The notes under the pieces were generated by a model. That model was not told the origin of the DNA and ran no database searches. It saw only the letters and a program-made list of their open reading frames with translations. 26,209 nucleotides of DNA, from positions 1-26,209 of the forward strand of contig FMXS01000027.1 in NCBI GenBank assembly GCA_900104495.1, written 5' to 3'. The stretch is from Ruminococcaceae bacterium FB2012 (lineage in GTDB: Bacteria > Bacillota > Clostridia > Oscillospirales > Ruminococcaceae). The stretch's first letter is position 1, and each line of letters starts with the position of its first letter. Shown here piece by piece: positions 1 to 8,000 of this stretch. A program made the translations under genes and the position numbers.

Positions 1-1
1 T

Positions 2-400
2 TATAATCTTGTGGCAAATCTTACGGTGGAGGAAAACATCCTCCTGCCCATAGAGCTTTCGGGCAGGAAGACCAAGGATCATATGGGAAAGGTCAACGAA
101 CTGCTGGAGCTCACGGGGCTGACGGCAAAGAGAAATCACTATCCCTCGCAGCTTTCCGGCGGACAGCAGCAGCGATGCTCGATAGCAAGAGCCGTACTCA
201 CCGAGCCGGAGATACTTCTCGCGGACGAGGCCACGGGAAACCTTGACAAAGCCTCGGGCGAAGAAATAATGGAGCTGTTTCGGCGTCTCAATCAGGAAAA
301 GGGGCTGACCATTCTCCAGGTGACACATTCGGCGGAATGTGCGGCTTACGGCAACAAAATAGTCAGGCTCGAAGACCGCAAGCTGGTGGAGAAAAACTGA
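2..400 (+). CDS. ABC transporter ATP-binding protein, C-terminal part
   Basis: This is the C-terminal 132 codons of an ATPase subunit that would energise a membrane permease; the gene starts upstream of the window, since the frame is open to base 2. The visible part holds the region after the Q-loop (LTVEENILLP), the ABC signature LSGGQQQR, Walker B with the catalytic glutamate (EILLADEATGNLD) and the H-switch histidine (VTHS). The LTVEEN and ADEATGNLD forms are typical of the LolD/MacB/SalX branch, which pairs with FtsX-like permeases for lipoprotein, peptide or antibiotic export. The Walker A half is outside the window. No permease follows downstream, so the partner, if adjacent, must lie upstream. 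An intrinsic terminator begins about 40 bases after the stop. The family call is secure; the substrate is unknown. Confidence 0.93.
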   Translation, partial: YNLVANLTVEENILLPIELSGRKTKDHMGKVNELLELTGLTAKRNHYPSQLSGGQQQRCSIARAVLTEPEILLADEATGNLDKASGEEIMELFRRLNQEKGLTILQVTHSAECAAYGNKIVRLEDRKLVEKN

Positions 401-438
401 CAGCGAAACCGACGAAACAAGTACAAAATCAGCATCAT

Positions 439-470
439 AGCGTTCTGCACAAAGCAGGACGCTGTTTTTT
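439..470 (+). terminator. Intrinsic terminator after the ABC ATPase
   Basis: A 10-bp stem pairs AGCGTTCTGC with GCAGGACGCT (one G-T pair) around a 5-base loop. A run of six T follows. It lies about 40 bases downstream of the ATPase stop codon on the same strand. Confidence 0.85.
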
Positions 471-540
471 GTGCAGAAGAGAGAACGTAAAGATCCTCTG
501 AAAACTCCCCTTTTCTGTCCAGGTGTTGTCCTGTTGGGTG

Positions 541-549
541 TGGTATAAT
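541..549 (+). promoter_or_regulatory. Extended -10 promoter with no gene behind it
   Basis: TGGTATAAT is a perfect extended -10 (TG-N-TATAAT). I see no good -35 at the usual distance, which extended -10 promoters tolerate. No open reading frame with a ribosome binding site follows; the next element downstream is the strong hairpin at 637-683. Confidence 0.45.
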
Positions 550-555
550 ATAAGC

Positions 556-683
556 GCCTACAACTTCACATTCATCGGCACTTGGAACTATTGATATGAA
601 GAGACCGAAACAACAGTTACCCCTTTAAGAAACACGAAAACAGGCAGTATGCCGGATCAGGATCCCGCATACTGCCTGTTTTT
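556..683 (+). ncRNA. Candidate small RNA ending in a strong terminator
   Basis: A promoter-like extended -10 at 541-549 is followed about 90 bases later by a long terminator hairpin. The only internal ATG (596) gives a 10-codon frame ending at 628 without a ribosome binding site. A transcript of about 130 nt is therefore possible. Seen: the promoter motif and the hairpin. Inferred: that an RNA is made. No known RNA family is recognised. The hairpin alone could instead serve only the leftward alcohol dehydrogenase gene. Confidence 0.28.
637..683. terminator. Strong bidirectional terminator
   Basis: The two arms (637-658 and 661-682) pair over about 22 bp with one C-C mismatch and a 2-base AG loop. 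Five T follow on the + strand and four T on the - strand. It lies 92 bases past the stop of the leftward alcohol dehydrogenase gene and would end that transcript, as well as any rightward RNA from 541. Confidence 0.85.
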
Positions 684-774
684 AGAAACAAGATCTCGGA
701 TGCTGCGCAAGCAGCCGTGTTTTCGCCATACTGATCGTTACCGCACCGCCGATAAACAGTATCTTCAGCTCTCC

Positions 775-1953
775 TTACAGAGAAGCGTGAGCCGCCAGCT
801 TGTATATCTTTGTGATGTCGTCCTTGTTCAGCTTCATAAAGCCGCCGGTCCTGCCGTCGCCGATGCCGAACTTCTCAACCAGCACCGGGATGTCCTCTTC
901 CTTAGCTCCCAGCTCCTCAAAGTTTATCGGCATACCGATGCTTTTAAGAAACTGACGGAACCTGCGTATGCCTTCAAGTGCCGTGGCTTCGGGGTCAGCG
1001 AAATTCATCTGACAGCAGAAGACCCTCGTGGCCATCTGACAGAAACGCATCACGTCGTGCTTGTGGACGTATTCCATCCACACGGGCATTATCACCGCAA
1101 GCCCCGCGCCGTGAGCAACGTCATAGAGCCCCGAAAGCTCGTGCTCGAGGCCGTGGCTGTTCCAGTCCTGCTCACGTCCCACACCGCAAAGGTTGGTATG
1201 CGCTACTGTTCCCGCCCACATGATGTTCGCTCTCGCTTCATAGTTGTCCGGGTCAGCGATAACGCGCGGGGTCTCCTTGACCATTGTGAGCAGTACGGCT
1301 TCGCAGAGGCGGTCGGTCATCTCGACTTCGCGGGTGTTGGTGAAATAGCGCTCGAAAACGTGAGCCATGATGTCGGTGGCTCCGCAGGCGGTCTGATATG
1401 CGGGAAGCGTCTGCGTGAGGGACGGGTCCATTACGGAGAATCTCGGACGCAGCAGGTCGGAACCCGTACCGCGCTTTAACATACCCTCCTCTTTGGTGAT
1501 GACAGAGTCTCCGGAGCCCTCGCTTCCCGCGGCGGCAATGGTCAGCACCGTTGCCACCGGCAGGGCCTTTTCAACGGGCTTGCCGGAATACATATCCCAG
1601 AAATCGCCTTCATAGGGAACGCCTATCGCAATAGCCTTCGACGAGTCTATCACCGAACCGCCGCCCACGGCGAGGATGAAGTCAACGCCCTCGGCTCTGC
1701 AAAGCTCGATGCCCTTGTAGACCAGCGTGTCCCGGGGATTGGGCTTGACTCCCCCCAGCTCGCAGAAGGCGATGCCTGCGTCACCGAGGGACTTTTTCAC
1801 GGTGCCGATAAGTCCCGACTTTACTGCCGAACCTCCGCCGAAGTGTATCAGCACTTTAGTTCCGCCATACTTCTTAACGAAATGTCCCGCTTCGGCAGCG
1901 CGACCCTTGCCGAATACGAATTCCGTGGGGCTGTAGAAATTGAAGTTTTCCAT
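775..1953 (-). CDS. Iron-containing alcohol dehydrogenase (butanol dehydrogenase-like)
   Basis: A cytoplasmic NAD(P)H-dependent oxidoreductase of the group III (Fe-ADH) family, expected to reduce short-chain aldehydes to alcohols at the end of fermentation. The 392-residue length is normal for the YqhD/BDH branch. The N-terminal nucleotide-binding half carries GGGSVIDSSKAIA at about residues 97-109. The C-terminal helical half carries the metal ligands in ATDIMAHVFERYF (Asp, His) and in HGLEHELSGLYDVAHGAGLA (two His). The ATG at 1951-1953 is chosen because an AGGAGG sits about 9 bases upstream. The gene is monocistronic, between its own promoter (2024-2051) and the terminator at 637-683. The exact substrate and the NADH/NADPH preference cannot be read from sequence. 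Confidence 0.95.
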   Translation of the reverse strand: MENFNFYSPTEFVFGKGRAAEAGHFVKKYGGTKVLIHFGGGSAVKSGLIGTVKKSLGDAGIAFCELGGVKPNPRDTLVYKGIELCRAEGVDFILAVGGGSVIDSSKAIAIGVPYEGDFWDMYSGKPVEKALPVATVLTIAAAGSEGSGDSVITKEEGMLKRGTGSDLLRPRFSVMDPSLTQTLPAYQTACGATDIMAHVFERYFTNTREVEMTDRLCEAVLLTMVKETPRVIADPDNYEARANIMWAGTVAHTNLCGVGREQDWNSHGLEHELSGLYDVAHGAGLAVIMPVWMEYVHKHDVMRFCQMATRVFCCQMNFADPEATALEGIRRFRQFLKSIGMPINFEELGAKEEDIPVLVEKFGIGDGRTGGFMKLNKDDITKIYKLAAHASL

Positions 1954-2023
1954 AATAAAGTTCCTCCTGTTTCAGTTGTTTTTTGAAAAGATACGCAGGC
2001 ACGCTGTCACCGACGCTGTATTT

Positions 2024-2051
2024 ATTATAGCATATCTTCCGAAAAGTTCAA
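2024..2051 (-). promoter_or_regulatory. Promoter of the alcohol dehydrogenase gene
   Basis: Read leftward, TTGAAC (2046-2051) and TATAAT (2024-2029) are separated by 16 bp, and TGC directly precedes the -10, making it an extended -10. It lies about 70 bases upstream of the start codon. No recognisable operator was found. Confidence 0.7.
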
Positions 2052-2195
2052 CCGTTAGATCGATGTTTATTTTTCAGCGGAGGAAAAATGCGGAGATCAC
2101 GGCCTTGAAAACCGTAGAACATTTGCAGGATAAGCCGGCTTTGGAGGATGACCGTCTCTTGCGTCAGTTATCTCTTTGTGCGGACGCTTTTTGTA

Positions 2196-4610
2196 TTATC
2201 GGTTATTCTGCTTTGAATATACTTCGGCCGCATCGACGGACAGTTCTCCGCTTATCACATTGATGACCGCGGTATGATTTCCCTCTTCAAGCCCGTGGAG
2301 CATATACCGGATCTCCCTTGCCTCCGACTTCGGAAGCGGGACGGTCCTGCTTTCGCCGCCGTCAAGCGATACGCTCACGACAGCGCTTTGACCGCCGCTG
2401 TCCCCCGTGAGAGCAAAGCCCGTGCCGTGAAATCTCACCGTCACCCGGCTGCCCGCCCGGCCTTTTGAGACCGTCCGCCGGAAATTGCGGAAGCTGCTCA
2501 TACAGTCGTGCTTCCATTCTCCGCAGTATTCGATGATTCCGTCGGTGCAGTCGTATCTTGTGACATAAGGCTCCTCGCCTATGGGTTTTATCTCGATATT
2601 TCCGAAGCAGTTCCGGTCATAGCTGCTGTAAAGCGCCGCCCGTCCCGCGGAGCCCTTGCGGTCATTTTCGGAGTGAATGATCTCACACACAAGCCCGCCG
2701 TTCACAAAGCATTTGACACTGTCATACAGAGCCTCGATGCGCAGTACGTTTTTGGAGGGGTCAAAGCCTTCGGCCGTTCCTTCTCCGAGCATCAGCTTGT
2801 TCAAAGACAGCACCCACTTCCCGCCTGCAAAGATCACGAACCGATAGCCGCTCTCGCCGTTGTCGGCGAGGTTGTAGCGAAGTCCTATGCCCGCGTAATT
2901 TTCATCCGGCTTATCCGAGGAAGCGAGATAGACGTCCGCGCTCACGGAATAATTCCACCAGCGGTCGTCTCCGAAGCAGGTGACAGGCTCGGGAGTACCG
3001 CCCCATTCTTCGGCTTTGATGTCGGGGGTGATCTTCTGCATAAGAAGGTTTTTGCCGCCCTTTTTGACCACCTCAAAGGCTCCGCCTTGATCGGTGGTGT
3101 AAAGCGGTGCACCGCCCCGCTCCGACAAAAAGTCATCGGGATAATCGAAGCAGTCGGTGTAAGGCAGAGGCATTACTGCACTCTCACGTCCGCATTTGTA
3201 ATTGCGTTCTTCAACGTCAAGAGTCGTGACCGTTACCAGCGAGTAAGGCTTGACCGTAACAGAATATGTGTATCCGCTTTCCGTTTCCGTCGGAGTGACG
3301 GCGCCGATCTTTTTGAAATAGTTCTCGTCGTAAGCTCCCCCGTCGGGACCTCTTGTCTCCCAGACATACACCTTGCCTGCGGCTTTGGCAAGGGCTTTGA
3401 CGGTGAAATCGTAAACGATCGGCTCGGCGGTGGTGTTTGTCAGCGTGACGGAGCAGTCCCCTGTTTCGAGATTGCAGGCGGTCATATAGGTGTAAGCCGC
3501 TCCGACAATTGCGTGACCGTCGCCGCCTGGCCTGCCGTCGGCATAGCAGGCGCTGTCGATGAACGTCCAGCCTTTGCGGTAAAACTGCGAAAAATGAAGC
3601 GCCATGAAAAAGCCCGCGTCGAGAAGGTAATACCCGCTCCAGGGCTCGTCGGCGAGGATAAGCTGCTTCTGACTGTAAGTCCCGCCGCTGTAATAGGCCG
3701 CCGCCGCTGGCTGATATTCGTACAGCGACATTTTCCCGCAAGGGTACATCGAAAGAAAGCGGTTCGCCGTGTCGAGCATCCCGTTTATTTCGGAAAGACC
3801 CGTTTTTGTGCCGTCGTATCTGTATGCGCCCCGGGCATATTCCGCAGGCGGACAGCCTTCGCTGAGCCACAGTTCCTTGCCGTACTCCAGGGCGAGTTTT
3901 TGGGCGTTCTCGGTGGAGAAGCTGGTGTAGTGGCTGCCGACCACATCCACCGCATCGAGAAGCTCACGGTCGCGGAGCATATCCTCCGCAGCGCCCCAGG
4001 TGCAGATCTCCTCCCCCGCAACGATATGAATATTTGAATATTCATACGGGCAGTTTTTTTCGGATTTCAGCGCCCGTGAGAGATACTTTATCCACTCGTT
4101 GTCGGAGGCTCTTTCGTTCCTTGTGGAGCTGACGTAATCGAAAACAAGTCCGTATTTTTCATACGCCGCATCGAGGGTTTCCTTGTACCATTTGTACCTC
4201 GCCGCATACACATCCCCGGACTTTGTGACCCAAAGCGGTTCGCTCCACCAAAGCATATCCAGCTTCAGATCGGGGTTTACTTCTTTGGCGTCACGGGCCA
4301 GAACGAATCCCGCGCCCCTTGTCACGTCGGCGGGCTCGTCTTCGGTGCGCTTGACGCAGGGTTCCGTTCCCGACGAGGAATTGATATCCGCGCCCATTTC
4401 TATTTTCAAGTGACATATCCGCAGACCGCTTTCACCGAAAAGAAGCTCCAGCAGTTCGGCGTAAGCCTCGGGATGCTTTGCTTTGTAGTCGATAAGCAGG
4501 CGTGAAGTGTTGTTCGCAGACACCATACCGTTGCCCTTGTAACGCATATTTTCTTTCAGATTTGCCCTGTCCCCGTCGATCGTCACCGAACGGATCCTTG
4601 AAGTTTCCAT
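2196..4610 (-). CDS. Glycoside hydrolase family 59, galactosylceramidase-like
   Basis: This protein aligns by eye along most of its length with human galactocerebrosidase (GALC, GH59), which removes beta-galactose from galactosylceramide and related lipids. Matching blocks are GNGMVSANNTSRLL near the start, HLKIEMGAD, GTEP, LDMLWWSEPLW, and STRNER with the likely acid/base Glu166. LWLSEG holds the likely nucleophile Glu251 and EPWSGYYL also matches. A GALC-like lectin domain follows at about 490-660. A further beta-sandwich of about 120 residues at the C-terminus is absent from human GALC. The ATG at 4608-4610 is preferred over the one at 4626-4628 because GGTGGG lies 6 bases upstream of it (804 residues). 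No signal peptide is visible, so it is probably cytoplasmic. It is transcribed divergently from the phospholipase-like gene. No clear terminator is seen in 2052-2195. Confidence 0.88.
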   Translation of the reverse strand: METSRIRSVTIDGDRANLKENMRYKGNGMVSANNTSRLLIDYKAKHPEAYAELLELLFGESGLRICHLKIEMGADINSSSGTEPCVKRTEDEPADVTRGAGFVLARDAKEVNPDLKLDMLWWSEPLWVTKSGDVYAARYKWYKETLDAAYEKYGLVFDYVSSTRNERASDNEWIKYLSRALKSEKNCPYEYSNIHIVAGEEICTWGAAEDMLRDRELLDAVDVVGSHYTSFSTENAQKLALEYGKELWLSEGCPPAEYARGAYRYDGTKTGLSEINGMLDTANRFLSMYPCGKMSLYEYQPAAAAYYSGGTYSQKQLILADEPWSGYYLLDAGFFMALHFSQFYRKGWTFIDSACYADGRPGGDGHAIVGAAYTYMTACNLETGDCSVTLTNTTAEPIVYDFTVKALAKAAGKVYVWETRGPDGGAYDENYFKKIGAVTPTETESGYTYSVTVKPYSLVTVTTLDVEERNYKCGRESAVMPLPYTDCFDYPDDFLSERGGAPLYTTDQGGAFEVVKKGGKNLLMQKITPDIKAEEWGGTPEPVTCFGDDRWWNYSVSADVYLASSDKPDENYAGIGLRYNLADNGESGYRFVIFAGGKWVLSLNKLMLGEGTAEGFDPSKNVLRIEALYDSVKCFVNGGLVCEIIHSENDRKGSAGRAALYSSYDRNCFGNIEIKPIGEEPYVTRYDCTDGIIEYCGEWKHDCMSSFRNFRRTVSKGRAGSRVTVRFHGTGFALTGDSGGQSAVVSVSLDGGESRTVPLPKSEAREIRYMLHGLEEGNHTAVINVISGELSVDAAEVYSKQNNR

Positions 4611-4640
4611 AGCTGTCCCACCCCGCATTTTTCTGTCATA

Positions 4641-4669
4641 ATGATAGCATATTACAGTCGGTTTTTCAA
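4641..4669 (-). promoter_or_regulatory. Promoter of the GH59 gene
   Basis: Read leftward, TTGAAA (4664-4669), a 17-bp spacer, then TATCAT (4641-4646) preceded by TGC, which makes an extended -10. It sits about 30 bases upstream of the preferred start codon. The short leader this leaves supports the ATG at 4608-4610. Confidence 0.6.
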
Positions 4670-4792
4670 TCTGAAATTTGTGACATACTCTGAAAATATG
4701 AATATTTTATCCCTGTGCCGTCGGCGGATATTATCATTTAAGTCTTCTGAACATAGACTCGGTTCCTTCAAAAGTCAGCCGGTTGATAAAAG

Positions 4793-4810
4793 GATCAGCA
4801 TAAGCTGATC
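4793..4810 (+). repeat. Perfect small palindrome in the divergent intergenic region
   Basis: GATCAGC-ATAA-GCTGATC is a perfect 7-bp inverted repeat with a 4-base loop. It lies between the two divergent promoters of the GH59 and phospholipase-like genes, about 100 bases from the rightward -35. It could be a regulator operator serving both genes (inference). Nothing else recognisable lies in 4670-4910 apart from AT-rich sequence close to the promoter. Confidence 0.4.
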
Positions 4811-4910
4811 TGACGGGTGTTTTCAGCCCGAAAAACGACATTGGTGCAAATTGCACAAATGATTTAACGAAAATTTGTTAACGCAAATTTTTAAAAATGT
4901 TAATTATCTC

Positions 4911-4939
4911 TTGACAGGCGTGAGACGGTATGATAAAAT
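4911..4939 (+). promoter_or_regulatory. Promoter of the large surface protein gene
   Basis: A perfect TTGACA (4911-4916), a 17-bp spacer and TAAAAT (4934-4939) preceded by TGA (extended -10). An AT-rich stretch with several A and T tracts lies immediately upstream, like an UP element. A ribosome binding site GAGGAGGAAAG ends 6 bases before the ATG at 5002. A small hairpin (GAAGT/ACTTC, 4967-4982) lies in the leader. Confidence 0.85.
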
Positions 4940-5001
4940 TAAATTGGCAGAATTTACAGTTTTTGGGAAGTTATAATACTTCTGACTGAGGAGGAAAGAA
5001 T

Positions 5002-8000
5002 ATGAAAATCAGTTTACCGCATTTCGGCAGACGAACGAAAAAGCATCTTCAGCGTGTGCTCTCGCTGCTGGTGACCGTGTGTCTGTGTCTTTCTATGCTG
5101 CCGCAGACGGCGGAGGCCTGGAAGATACTCTCCCACGTCAACAGCGCGGACCTTATCCTGCTGGAGCTTCAGCGTTCGCAGACACTGACGGGCAAAGCAT
5201 CAATAACCATTAATGCGCCCTATGAAAACGGCACGGCCTACACCTATCAGATCCCGGATGAATACTGGGAGGCTCTGCGGGACTATCCCAACGAGTTCCG
5301 CGCAGGCTCGATGGGTCCCGACCTGTACCCCGATCTTCTGACAGGACAGGGATATATCCATCCCTATTATGAAAAGACTGTCGAAGGAAAGACCTACCGG
5401 GTCGGCTCGGGCGAATGGATAAAGGCCCTCTGCGATTCCGTGAACTGTATGCCCAGGGGCAACGACCGTAAGAAAGCCATTGCTTTCACGCTGGGCTATA
5501 TGCTCCACTACTGCGGAGACCAGTTCGGTCATGACTTTATCAACTGCTTCGCAGGCGGGACCTATCCCGACCTCTCCGCTGTGAATTATTCCGACACAAA
5601 GGACAAGAACCTTAACATCATCCTCAGCCATATGTCCGAGGAGTCGTTCATGGACGGACTGGTGAACTGGAGCTTTCTCAAGGCCAACGGCTACCTGAAC
5701 ACCTCCGCTCCGACGCGCTTCGTTGCCGACAGTATGCTCTACAACGGCATTTCCAACAACGGCGAAGCAGGCATTTTCAAAAACAATTACCACGCTGTTC
5801 CCGAGGTATACAGGTATCTTATCAGTCTGCGTATGAAGCTGTACAGAGTAGCCGAAGAGAACCGCACAAGCACCATCTGGCCTGTTACGGGAGCCGTACA
5901 GTATCTGGATCAGTGGATAGAGGATCTGGATAACGCTACCTATGAGTTCGTTAAATGCTTCGACAGAATAGGCACCAGGCTTATAAACGACAGTGCCAAA
6001 CCCGATACTCTCGGTGTCGTTAAGGACGAGCTCCAAAAATGGGTGAAAGACTACGGAAGGTTTATCACTCCCACTCCCGATATTTTGATTAAAGGACTTA
6101 TTGATGTGGATGCAGTCGTCGATTGGATCATTAATGCGGTGGGTGCGGATGAGTTCATTAAAAGCGCCAAAGATTGGATCGAAGGTCAGATACTCGACAT
6201 CGCGCTTTCGGCGCTGGGATTCTTCGGTCTCCGCGATGTGATAAAGGGTCTCACGGACCGTATGGATAAGCCCGATGTTCAGCTTGACCACTCCGACAAC
6301 CCATTTATGTCCGACACCGACAACTACAAAGAGTTCAAGGAATTCATGGACAGATACGCTGCGGAGCAGAGCGCCTTCACCGGCAAGAGCATCAGCAGCG
6401 TGCTGACCGGCACAGACGGCGGCGCCCTCGACAATGCCCTGGATTCCGACCTTGAAGCCTTCTACAACACGCTGGTGATGTTCAAGCTGATCCTGATCGG
6501 GCCCGATAATTATACCAACTTTATCAAGACCCTTTCGGGCGTGGACCAGACTTCCTATACGAAGAATACGGTCAACCTCACCGCCACCAGCCTTGACCTG
6601 TATATCCATACAATGGACCGCGCCGATGCGGGAACGGATGACAACATCTTCGCGGAGGTATACCAGAACAACACCCTGCTTATCAGCAAACTGCTGGACA
6701 AGCCCGGCTACGATGACTTTGAGAGGAACGACTACGATACCTATTCCGTTGAACTGACAAAGCCTGTAAGGATAGATCAGCTCGAGGTCAAGATCGTCAA
6801 GAAAAGTAAAGCCACAGGCTCTCCCGACTGGGACTGCGATTACATCAACATCATGCCTGTTCACGCAGGTGCGAACCTGCTTCCGAGATCCGTGGCCTGC
6901 GGCGGCAAAGAGGAAATGGAAAACGATCAGACCTGGGAGCTTCATTTCCATGACGAATTAATGGATATGACAAGATCGAATCACAATCAGACCGCAGTTA
7001 CCCGTGTGATCGCAAAGATAAAGACTAAGGATAAGGAAAGCTGGACAGACACCTACGGCACAAACGACACAGTATATCTGGATGTATACAGAAACAACAA
7101 ACGTGTGAAGATGATCAAGCTTGACAAGCCCGCTTATGACGACTTTGAAATGGGCGACGATGACGAGTACGACGTATCACTGTCCTACGAAGGCAACAAG
7201 GGCATTCCGCTGAACGAGCTCAGCTTCACTCTCCGCCTTGACGGAAGCAATGCGTGGACCTTCACAAGAGTTAACATAACCCCGTATCACGGCGACACCA
7301 AGATCGCAGACACCACCGTATTCAGCGGCGAACATGAACTGGAAAAATCCGAGTACAGTCTCGGCAAACTGAGCAGCAGCACCTATCCTCAGACTCCTGT
7401 CACTCTGTCCTACATTACCGATGTGGATGACGGCGCTATCAGCTTTATGGACAGCCTTGACGACAGCAGACAGTGGGAGAACGCCAGCAACCTTCTCTGG
7501 AGCAACACGACCGTCCGCAGCAAAGTGTTCTTCAGTATCTTCAAGGGCTTCAGCCCAAAAATCAGTACCTGCGGAAAAACAGAGATCCTTCAGGGAAAAT
7601 CCTTCAGTCTCGCATTCCCGATAGAGGGCGTCTGGAACGGCGTGCGCCGTGAGCGCAGAGATCAGATCAAAAAGATCCCCGAGGTCAAGGGTACGGCAAC
7701 GATAAGCTTTATCGACTCCAACGGCAATGTGCAATACACCGCCGACGCATTTATCCGCGACGGAAAGATCCAGCTGAACAATTACACCAACACCTCCCTT
7801 GCGGGCACATACGATATCCGGGTGGAATATATTCCGGATGCCAATGATCCGCAGTATGCCGGATCAGCTGAGACCTTTGAAGATGTCCTGACAGTAATAC
7901 CGCGGAACAAAGTATCCTACACCGCGACCTTCAAGGTCGTGAACGGCTCCTGGAACAACGGCCAGAGCAGCGACACATCCATAACACGCACCGGATTTGA

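Noticed and set aside
2089..2116. GGAGG followed by a six-codon frame, considered as a leader peptide
   Set aside because: Too short, with no downstream gene on that strand for it to regulate.
2508..4037. Long open frame on the + strand opposite the GH59 gene
   Set aside because: It is the antisense shadow of a strongly supported GH59 coding sequence; it has no ribosome binding site and no recognisable domain.
5200..6951. A 583-codon open frame on the - strand opposite the surface protein
   Set aside because: Antisense of the phospholipase-like and PLAT-like domains; composition is typical of a shadow frame.
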